Assembly (NCBI GenBank): GCA_963693305.1
Contig: OY855916.1
Location: 7,409,501-7,473,500 of the forward strand
Direction of reading: 5' to 3'
DNA length: 64,000 nucleotides
Source of the DNA: Meandrina meandrites
Taxonomy: Eukaryota > Cnidaria > Anthozoa > Scleractinia > Meandrinidae
Shown: positions 53,951-63,100 of the stretch, piece after piece
How positions within the stretch are numbered: position 1 is the first letter of the stretch
Layout of the letters: each line of letters begins with the position of its first letter
Notes under the pieces: model-generated
What the model saw: only the letters and a program-made list of their open reading frames with translations
Database searches by the model: none
What the model was told of the DNA's origin: nothing
Translations under genes and position numbers: made by a program

Positions 53951-56197
53951 ATGGATATACAAACCTTGCTAAACAGTCTTCATGAAGAAGTATCCTGTTC
54001 AGTGTGCAAGAGCACATTCACTGATCCAAAACAGCTGCCATGTTTACACAGTTTTTGTCTTCACTGTTTAAACGGGATATTACGAACAAGTGGCCGCTAC
54101 GATGTGATCTGCTGCCCGGAATGCAGAAGGAAGAGTAGAGTCCCGAGAAGTGGAAATCTTAACGACCTGCCGACTAACTTTCGCATCAACAGTTTGCTAG
54201 ATGTCCTGGCCATCAAAGAGTGCAGTACAACCGGGGTGAAATGTGGAAATTGCGACAAAAGAAGCGCACAGAGTTTGTACTGCTTCCAGTGTTGTGCATT
54301 CTGGTGTGATGATTGTATCACTGCCCACAACATGATGCGAGCGAAAAAAGAACACCGTGTGTTTGCGCTTAAAGACTTTCAAGACGAAGACTATGAGAAT
54401 GTTTTAAAGCGATCAGCATTTTGCCAAAAGAAGCACCATGAAAAAGAACAGCTCAAGTTCTTTTGCAAGGACTGTGAAGTCGCCATTTGCAACGCTTGTG
54501 CTTTTACAGACCACGAAGGTCACGCCAAGATAATTTTGGAAGAAGCTGCAAATGAACGCAAGTTACAAGTGAAATCTGTAATTGAATCGCAAAAGCAAAA
54601 AGTGCAACAGAAGAGAAATAAAATCACCAAACTCGATGAAACCAGTACTCAAATTCAAGAAAAACTCGCTACCGTGAAACGAGACGCACAGACGTTTGCT
54701 GACAAGATGATCGGTGTCATCGAAGCGAAGAAACATGAAATATTTAATAAAGCAGAACGTCAGGCAGCAGAGTCACTCGAGCGTCTTGTAATACAAAAGA
54801 GCGAGATTGAACACCAAGTGAACACGACCGAGACAGTAATTGAACAAACTGAAACACTTTTAAAACGAAGCACAAGCGCCGAGATTATTCAACTACACGA
54901 CTCGTTAAACACGATCTTTCCTGAAGGAGTCAGTGATGAAAGAGAGCAAGTCAGCTGTGACCTTGAAGTTGATCGTCAATTCATTTTCGCAGAAAGTGAA
55001 ACATTAATGGACAAAGCAAACACTGAAGGAATCGGCAAATTTAAAACATTCCTCAGCAAGACTTGTGCGCATCAATCAAGTGCCGAAGGAAAAGGAATCA
55101 CTGAAGCAGTGGTTGGAATTGAAGCGCACTTTGTCTTAACAACAAGAAATGTCGAGGGAGAACAACATTACGAAGAGCGCGATCGTGTCACAATGCAGAT
55201 CAGGAATCGTCAAGGCCATGACTGTGCGGCAATACCGCGAGTCCAAGACAACAAAAATGGAACCTACAACATCAGCTATTTTGCAAAAGAAACTGGAAGA
55301 TGCGACGCATCAGTGAAGGTAAATGGTGAACATGTGCATGGCAGTCCATTTACTGTTGAAGTCAAACCCAGACAGTTCAGACCCTTGTTATCGTTTGGTA
55401 AACGAGGGTCTGGTGCTGGAATGTTTAACGGGCCTTGGGGAGTGGCAGTGAATGAACGTAATGAAATTGCAGTGACTGATTCTGGCAATTATAGGATTCA
55501 GATATTTAGTAGTGACGGAACTGTGTTAAGATCATTTGGTACAATGGGTGATAAGCAGGGAGAATTCCCTCGCGGGATAGCCTTTGATAAGAATGCCAAT
55601 ATTATAGTGGCTGAGTGGTGTAACCACCGTGTTCAAAGCTTCATTGAGCAGAGTGGGCACCTCAACACATTTAGTAGCAAGGGAGGTCTTGATCACCAGC
55701 TGTGGGGTCCTCGGGGTGTATCCTTAGACAGTGACGGGAATGTTATTGTCGCTGACGCAAACAATAAAGTAATAAAGATATTTCAGCCTAATGGAAAGTT
55801 TTTACGTAAAATTGGCGTAGAGGGTTCTTTCACCTTCCCCTGGCACTGTATCCAATATGACAAATATCTTATAGTGTCAGACAGTCATGAACATTGTATT
55901 AAGGTTTGTGACAGGGATGGAAATTTTCTGTACAAATTTGGCAAGAAGGGGGAGGGTGACGGGGAGCTCAATGAACCTCGTTGCTTGTCAGTTGACAAGG
56001 CAGGACACCTGATGGTCTGTGATGCAGGAAATTACAGAGTTCAGGTGTTTGAACTGAGTGGAAAATTTATCACAAAGTTTGGAACAAAAGGGAGCGGGAT
56101 AGGAGAGTTTAATCGTCCAATCTCTACAGCAGTTCTTAGTGATGGTTGGATAGTTGTAAGTGATTACAATAACCATCGCATCCAGATTTTTGAGTAG
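53951..56197 (+). CDS. TRIM-NHL E3 ubiquitin ligase-like protein, copy C (748 aa)
   Basis: Single exon, start at MDIQTLLNSLHEEVS. RING (CSVCKSTFTDPKQLPCLHSF), two B-boxes (CGNCDKRSAQSLYCFQCC; FFCKDCEVAICNACAFTDHE), coiled coil, filamin repeat and NHL propeller are intact with all metal ligands. Two residues are missing at the start of blade 2 (GEFPRGIAF where A has GQFNFPCGITF). Blade loops differ from A and B (SGNYR, WCNHR with Asp to Glu before it, ANNK, SHEH, AGNYR, YNNHR). Expected role as for copy A: ubiquitin ligation directed by the propeller's ligand. Confidence 0.92.
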   Translation: MDIQTLLNSLHEEVSCSVCKSTFTDPKQLPCLHSFCLHCLNGILRTSGRYDVICCPECRRKSRVPRSGNLNDLPTNFRINSLLDVLAIKECSTTGVKCGNCDKRSAQSLYCFQCCAFWCDDCITAHNMMRAKKEHRVFALKDFQDEDYENVLKRSAFCQKKHHEKEQLKFFCKDCEVAICNACAFTDHEGHAKIILEEAANERKLQVKSVIESQKQKVQQKRNKITKLDETSTQIQEKLATVKRDAQTFADKMIGVIEAKKHEIFNKAERQAAESLERLVIQKSEIEHQVNTTETVIEQTETLLKRSTSAEIIQLHDSLNTIFPEGVSDEREQVSCDLEVDRQFIFAESETLMDKANTEGIGKFKTFLSKTCAHQSSAEGKGITEAVVGIEAHFVLTTRNVEGEQHYEERDRVTMQIRNRQGHDCAAIPRVQDNKNGTYNISYFAKETGRCDASVKVNGEHVHGSPFTVEVKPRQFRPLLSFGKRGSGAGMFNGPWGVAVNERNEIAVTDSGNYRIQIFSSDGTVLRSFGTMGDKQGEFPRGIAFDKNANIIVAEWCNHRVQSFIEQSGHLNTFSSKGGLDHQLWGPRGVSLDSDGNVIVADANNKVIKIFQPNGKFLRKIGVEGSFTFPWHCIQYDKYLIVSDSHEHCIKVCDRDGNFLYKFGKKGEGDGELNEPRCLSVDKAGHLMVCDAGNYRVQVFELSGKFITKFGTKGSGIGEFNRPISTAVLSDGWIVVSDYNNHRIQIFE

Positions 56198-57157
56198 ATA
56201 TGACATCCATCTTCTGTACGTAATATGAAACTTGAAATTACTTATAGTTAGAAAAAGATTACCAGAAATATTTGTCACCATTTTTAACGCCTCGCAGGAG
56301 ACATTAGCCTTAATAGGTTATCCTTAAGAAAGTCTCCATGGAGAAAGTAAAATGACAGCTGTCAGTTGAAATTTTACCCCATTTGAGTTGTCATTATGAA
56401 GGTTGAGGGACATTAGCAGTAAAAACTTTGGAAAATTTGTCAGCTAACCATATACAGACCCCCTCCTAACAGTAGCCTGAGATTACACAAATATTATATT
56501 CTGTTTGTTTATTACATAGTTTAAATTCAATAAGAGTGTTTTGGAGTTAGGAAAACTAAGATCGAGTCGAATTTATATGTGACGGTTACATTGCGTGTCA
56601 GTGAAATATGTCAACTGAAAAACTTGTAAGCTGAACTGATTGAATGATATCTGGAACAAAACTACTTTAAATAATTTACAATAGTCTCCATGTTCAGTTT
56701 TACTAAGCAGGCAATGTACTGTTAAATTGGCTGTAAATAAACACTGGTTTATATTTAGTTTTGTGACATAAGTATTTTTGGGAGAATTTAGTGGCCAATA
56801 ACATACAACTTTGTAATGAAAACAAAATGTAGACTGGAGTGTGAATAAATTGTAACATTTTTTCTTAAACCTTGCTTGATATGTGAATGCCTGATGACAA
56901 CCACTTTAATGGTAGCAAGGGGATGTTTAACTCGATTGTTTATATTGATTAGTGAACATAATTAATTGTAAATGAGGTCTGTGCTAATTATTAATTTTCT
57001 CATCATTATTCTTTATGCTGCTTCCTAAAGTAGTACAATTCCCACAACATTAGACAGAAAGACGTGAAATCAAAAGTGCTTTAGCTGTGTAATTTTGATC
57101 AACTTTGATTGGAAACAAATTTAATCTCAGAAAACCAATTTGACCTACAGCATATAC
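56198..57157 (+). other. 3' UTR and flank of TRIM copy C
   Basis: Conserved AATAAA at 56736-56741 and near 56844. Homology with copy A continues to 'cagcatatacaatgtaaatt' (57157), the point where the foldback begins in A. Confidence 0.6.
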
Positions 57158-57592
57158 AATGTAAATTGGTTGCAGCGATTTTAATGCTGGGGGAAACCCT
57201 GGGATGGATAAGCATCCCACACGGGGAGGGAGAGGTCAAAATACTCACTAGTTGCTTAACGCTATGGAAACCATACATGATAATTAATAAGCTCTGGCTT
57301 GACAAGCCTCCAGGCTCAAATGCAGACTTCAACTTTTATCTTGGAAAAGTCACAGCAAGTTGCAACATTTATTGTTGAGCAAGTGATTCTGAGCTTATAT
57401 GTGGGATATGGTGAAATAAAACTGGACCAGAATATGATAAAACTGTTGATCAAATCAGCAGTGTTTTCATTACTAACCTGTCCAATTTATTCTCCATTTT
57501 TGTCAATAATTTATCCAGATGCATAATGGAGCTCAGTGTCTAAAAAATGATGAAGCATTATCACTGGTTACTTTAATCAATAACAGCATAGC
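57158..57592. other. Stretch without gene
   Basis: Overlapping frames on both strands (57109-57378 plus; 57099-57332 minus) cannot both be real and neither is recognised. Confidence 0.4.
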
Positions 57593-57903
57593 GTCCCGGG
57601 GGGGGGGGGACTCCCGTATGATATGGACGGGGATGGTCGTCGGAAATTTTGAATTTAACCCCTAAAAGAGACCAATCTGGGTGTGGCCGAACGTTATGCA
57701 GACCCCTAAAAGAGTAAATATAACAAATCAAAATTCTCTCTTTTTTGTTATTTTTTCACGTGCAACCCTAAACGAGACCTTGACGGCTAAAAATAATGAC
57801 ATTTTGCCCAGAACACCCTAAGCGAGACCAAAATCCGAAATTTACACCCCTAAGCGAGACGACGAGCATCCCTGTCCATTTCATATGGGAGTCCCCCCCC
57901 CGG
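57593..57903. mobile_element. MITE with G-run ends and GCATAGC target duplication
   Basis: Left GGGGGACTCCCGTATGATAT...GGACGGGGATG, right CATCCCTGTCC...ATATGGGAGTCCCCC in inverted orientation. GCATAGC occurs directly on both sides (57586-57592, 57904-57910). The interior repeats CCCTAAAAGAGACC / CCTAAGCGAGACC. The 7-8 bp duplication would suit a hAT-type source. Confidence 0.7.
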
Positions 57904-57910
57904 GCATAGC

Positions 57911-58324
57911 ATACAGTCAAGCATAATCTAAGACTGTGGAAATCATGACTTTAACCTTGTTACAAAATCTGTTGGAAACAAATTTGTCTGGATTTACACC
58001 ACCTTATGCTGCAGTGCAAATATTTTGCAACCAATTATTGTCAAGAAACTTTAATCACCAAAATAATTGAAAAATAAAATTGTTTCGCATAACATGAGTG
58101 CTGAAGGCACAAGCTTCTAGGAGGGGACCCAAAAAGCAATAACATTTTTTAATATCCCTGGCATTTAGTTTAGCAGAAAAATGAAATGCACATTTCATTA
58201 AAAAAAACAGCCAGTTAAAAAGTGATATACGATACTGTCGATGTAAGAATTTCAGTTTCAAACAAGCGTCAGGTCTGATAGGGGGGTCTGGATCCCCCGG
58301 ACCCTCCCCCTGGATCCGCCACTG
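57911..58324. other. Non-coding, ending in a hAT-MITE fragment
   Basis: No gene. 58275-58324 carries the right end CCTGGATCCGCCACTG of the family seen at 2786-2901, without a matching left end. Confidence 0.45.
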
Positions 58325-59660
58325 TAGCCCTGTGATGTACTAGCATCCTCTCCAGGGTGGAGAAGAAATACAATGTACTCCTAGTCAGTTAACAGTGCGA
58401 AAACCAAGAAAAGCTCTGGCGCCAGGGGAAGTACACAGGATTTCAAGTGATTGGGAAGATAAAAGGAATTTTCTGGGTTTGAAATTTATTATTTCAGTAT
58501 TTTTTGGGTTACCGTAGGAAAATTTGGCAACTAGTTCTGCAAATAAATTCAAGCAAATGTATTTTGCTGTTGTTTAATAGATAACAGTGGAGTCGCCTTA
58601 CATTGCATGTGGCATTAATAAAACCAGTTATACAATAGTCTGCAAAGTGTTTCAATTTCTGTTTCTAATTGTGTTATATCATTTAACCCTTTCTGGAAAT
58701 TTTAAGGGTCAGAAATTCAGTATGGGATTTTTTTGGGGGTTAGCCAGGGATTTTTTTTCTGGAAGTCCTGGGGATTTTTGGGGGTCTTGAATTTTGCCCC
58801 CATTTGATCATCTCAATCACTTGAAATCCCCAGTACCCCCCTTGGGTTCTGGCCCAATGGGCTGCTCAAATCCAAGCACAGATTTTTCCCTACCCCTCAA
58901 AGGTCATTAGAAATGCTAATAGGGAAAAGACAATAAAAAAACTCTCAAGGTTAAGTATGACACTAATCTGGAATTTTCTTCCCTTACTTTGTTGTGCAAT
59001 AACACAGGTAAGGTAAAGTATTGTGACAAAGAGAACATAAAAAGTAAAAAAGAAATAAAAAATCGAAGCAGGAAAAAGGAAGGAACTACCCTGTGAAGAG
59101 ACATCCCTTCAACCTCCCTTCCTCTTCGTAACTATTCTTTTTTGTGTGTGCATGTGTCATGATGTCTTTTCACCCTGCCTTATCTCTTTTGCAACACCAT
59201 AATCTAGTTGAATATTAAGCATTTTCACCAACATTTGACCACAAGACATGCATGGTAACATTTATGATGTTTAACAATAGTCAACACTACTCAAGAGGTT
59301 TAATGAACAGTACAATTGTTGTGCACGTGTACATTTTTGTACATTTCTTTGCCCTCTACAAAACAAGATACAAATGGTCATCATTTAGTCACCCTTGGCG
59401 TCATTGCTCACAGCACCCAAGATGTTTTACATGTAAAATAGACATATAATAAAATACTGAAGAGAGAGAGAGTAACTGAAAGCACCAGACACTCTGTATT
59501 CTTTTTCTTCTTCTTTCTTGTAGAACATCATTTTTTCCACAAAAAAATTCCAGTTTCTTCAATGGTGTATAAGCAGAAAAAAAATATTTGTTCTATTTGT
59601 AGCTGTACCTACCCCTGAAGGAAAAAAAGTGCAGCATTCTCAATTCCCTTCCATTCTGGA
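58325..59660. repeat. Block paralogous to 15890-16650 and 20557-21000
   Basis: Begins with the SINE-like tail 'cctctccagg...actcctagtcagttaac' and runs through 'gaagagacatcccttcaacc' and 'agtcaacact'. It lacks the 3.9-kb insertion present in the first copy. Non-coding. Homology ends near 59655. Confidence 0.65.
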
Positions 59661-59682
59661 GGATAATCTTCTGCTTACAACC

Positions 59683-59765
59683 TAAGGTGATTCCACTGAA
59701 AAAAAAAAAAGAGTATTTAGAATTTTCTTAGAAGTGGTGCAGTTTGCTTTATCTGACTTTTATTC
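59683..59765 (+). mobile_element. Truncated left end of the GGTGATTCCACTGA TTAA family
   Basis: CTAAGGTGATTCCACTGAA and the following A-run, 'gtatttagaattttcttag', match 23824-23890. No right end is seen downstream within the window. Confidence 0.55.
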
Positions 59766-59813
59766 CATTATATTCATTCTATTTTACAAAATGTCAAATA
59801 TATCTGCTACATA

Positions 59814-59979
59814 ACACACATAGAAGTTACTGGTTCTAGCACAAATTTTATATCACATATATAACAAAGCTTTTTTATCAATAAACTCGGCTCCCATGCT
59901 CGCCTCGTTTCTTGATAAAAAAGCTTTGTTATATATGTGATATAAAATTTCTGCTAGAACCAGTAACTTCTATGTGTGT
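59814..59979. repeat. Hairpin, arms 68 bp, loop 30 nt, upstream of the polymerase gene
   Basis: Left arm 59814-59881 (ACACACATAGAAGTTACTGG...) and right arm 59912-59979 are reverse complements with one mismatch noticed (C/G at about 59841). The loop is 59882-59911. It ends 184 bp before the polymerase start codon. It may be the folded terminus of the element that carries the gene, a regulatory structure, or an unrelated MITE. Confidence 0.85.
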
Positions 59980-60163
59980 GGTGGTATTTGAGAGAAAATA
60001 AGCAAGCAAGGAAGTAAACAAAGAGCGTGACCCAAAACCGAGCGGATGTGTCACACAAAAATAATTATTTTCTTTTGAAGAAATGTATGCACTGTCAATA
60101 TACAAAAGTGTGCCAGAATTATTTTCCATTTGAACAATTATCTGCACTTGTATATACGCCGAG

Positions 60164-63100
60164 ATGGCAGCCGCAAGATTTTCATCAGATGTTCTGCAAA
60201 CATTTTACAGTTCAATAACTAGGGAGCAAAACAGAAACCTTCCTGAACCATTACAACCTGAACGTGTTCCTGTACATGATGTGTTTAAAATAAGTCAGAG
60301 TAATTTCCAGGAATGGCTTCGTGTATGGATAATGAACGTATCTCAAACAAATCCAAACAACAAAGATATTTATATGTTTAAAAATGCAAATAAAGAAAAG
60401 TATACAAATTTGATTGAACAGGAAATTCTAAAGTTGGGAAGTGTAAAGGTGAGCTTTGGGCTAAAAGTAAATTTTGAAATAGAAAGAAACGGAGAAACGC
60501 AAGAAATGTCGCACTATTTCAAAGAGGACCAGCCGCAAGTTTTTACCAGGTATGACAAAGAACAGATAGAACAAAAATATGAAGAATTCATGGAAAGAAT
60601 AAAGGGAGAAATAGAAAACTGGTCATTGCAAGGATCAGGATGGGAAATTGAAAGTATAGAGTTAGCATACGTGAATGTCGCAAAATATCAGCCACTGCGT
60701 GGAGGAACCTATTTGCCACTTCCAGCCAATCTGGCAAAAAAGAAGGCAATAATAAACGTAAAAAACAAAGACAACGAATGCCTGAAGTGGGCTCTAAGAG
60801 CAGCATTATTTCCTCCAAAAGATGGAAAGAACCCACAAAGACCAAGCAAATACCCCAAAAATGACGGGATAAATTATGGGGGGATAGATTTTCCAACACC
60901 GGTAAAACAAATCGACAAGCTTGAAAAACAAAACCCAAACCTGGCAATAAACGTGTTCGGATGGGAAAAAGACACAGTGATAATACACAGAATAAGCAGT
61001 AAAGAAAAAAGCGTGAAAAGAATCAACCTTATTCTGCTTGAAAAAGGCGAGATACAGCATTATTGTTTAGTAAAAAGAGAAAGCGCTTTGTTGTTCGATA
61101 AGGCAATAAACAATAAAACTTTCTATTGCATGAGGTGCTTAACACGTTTCACAAGAGCGCTAACGCTGGTGGAACACGAAAAGTACTGCAATGGAGTGAA
61201 TGGCAGACCAACAAAAATAGATATGCCGGAAGAGGGGGAAAACATCCTCGCTTTTCAAAATTATCAGAAACAGATGAAAGCTCCCTACGTGATATACGCT
61301 GACTTTGAGGCACTGGTAAAAAAGATACAAGGCTGTGAGCGTTACCCTGAAAAATGCAAAAGTTACACAGAAAAGACCGAGTTGCATGAAGCGTGCGGGT
61401 ATTCATACATTGTTGTGAAAAGTGACGGAAAAGTAACAGGGTCAAAAGTTTACAGGGGAGAGGGGGCGGTAAAGTCATTTCTTGAAAGCATAATGCAGGA
61501 AAAGGAAAAAATAAGAGAAACGCGCGCCAAACAGGAACCTATAACAATGACGCACGAAGACTGGTATGACTTCAAAAACGCATACAACTGTTATATCTGT
61601 GAAAAGCAACTGGTAAAAGAAAACTATTGGGATTCATTGCCTGTATACACAAAAGGTCTTATAACAGGAGAAGAAAAATACCAGGGCCAATACCACAGGA
61701 GTTGCTTTTTCAAAGAGCAAAAATATCTAAGGAAAGGATTAGAACCATTGTCAGGACATGTAACAAATGGAGGTGAAGAATTTAAAACTATAATACTGAA
61801 AAAGCCAGAGCAAAAGGACAGGCAGAAAGCAAAACAACAAACCGACTGTTATTTATGCAAAAAGCCACTGCTCCAAAAGAACTACAGAGACGCGGTAAAA
61901 GACCATTGCCACATAACGGGAAAGTACAGAGGAGTGGCGCACAGCAGCTGTAACCTTAAACTGAGAATAAACCCCAAGACGGACCAGATACCAGTTGTAT
62001 TTCACAACCTGAGGGGGTACGACGCACACCATTTAATGCAGGCGATGGCAAACTTGAAAGAAGAGGTGAAATGTGTCGCAAATAATATGGAGAAGTACAT
62101 AACCATTTCGGTTGATGGTTTGCGTTTTATAGACAGCTTGAACTTTCTGCAAGGAAGCTTGGACTTGCTGGTAAAAGCAACGCCAAAGGAGGCACTAAAA
62201 ATCACATCAACATTAACAAATGGCAGTGATCTGCTTTACAAAAAGGGAATTTACCCATACGAGTACATGGATTCATGGGCGAAATTCAGCGAAACAAGTC
62301 TGCCCAAAAAAGAAGACTTCTACAGCAAACTCAACGATGAACACATTACAGAAGATGAGTACGCTCACGCGCAGATAGTATGGGAGACTTTTGATTGTAA
62401 AACATTGGGAGATTACCATGACCTTTATGTGAAAACGGATGTAGCACTGCTGGCAGATGTATTTGAAAATTTCCGTAAACTGTGTTTGCAGCAGTACGGT
62501 CTTGACCCGGCACACTATTTCACATCACCAGGCCTATCATGGGACGCACTCTTGAAAAAGACGGGTGTCGAGCTTGAGTTATTTACAGACCATGAAATGC
62601 ATCTCTTTGTGGAACGAGGAATTCGCGGAGGAATATCGATGGTAAGTAAAAGATATACAAAGGCAAACAATCCTTTAGTATCAGACTATGACGAAAGCAA
62701 ACCGAACAGCTACATAATGTATCTGGACGCAAACAACCTGTACGGCTGGGCAATGAGCAAGCCTCTCCCCAAAAGCGGATTCAAATGGAAACGCGTGATG
62801 CCGACAGAGGAGGAAATCCTGAACAAAAAAGAAAATGCCAAGAAAGGCTGGATACTTGAAGTAGACCTGGAGTACCCGGCGGATCTGCATAAAGAACACA
62901 ACAGCTACCCGCTGGCGCCAGAGAAAAAGGTCGTGAAAAAAGAAAACATGTCGGACTACCAAAATAATCTGATAAAAGAATTGGACCTAAAAATCCCCAA
63001 CAGCAAGAAGCTGCTGCTGACACTTGAGGATAAAAAAGACTACGTGGTTCACTACGAAAACTTGAAGTTCTATCTGAAGCAGGGGATGAAACTGAAGCGC

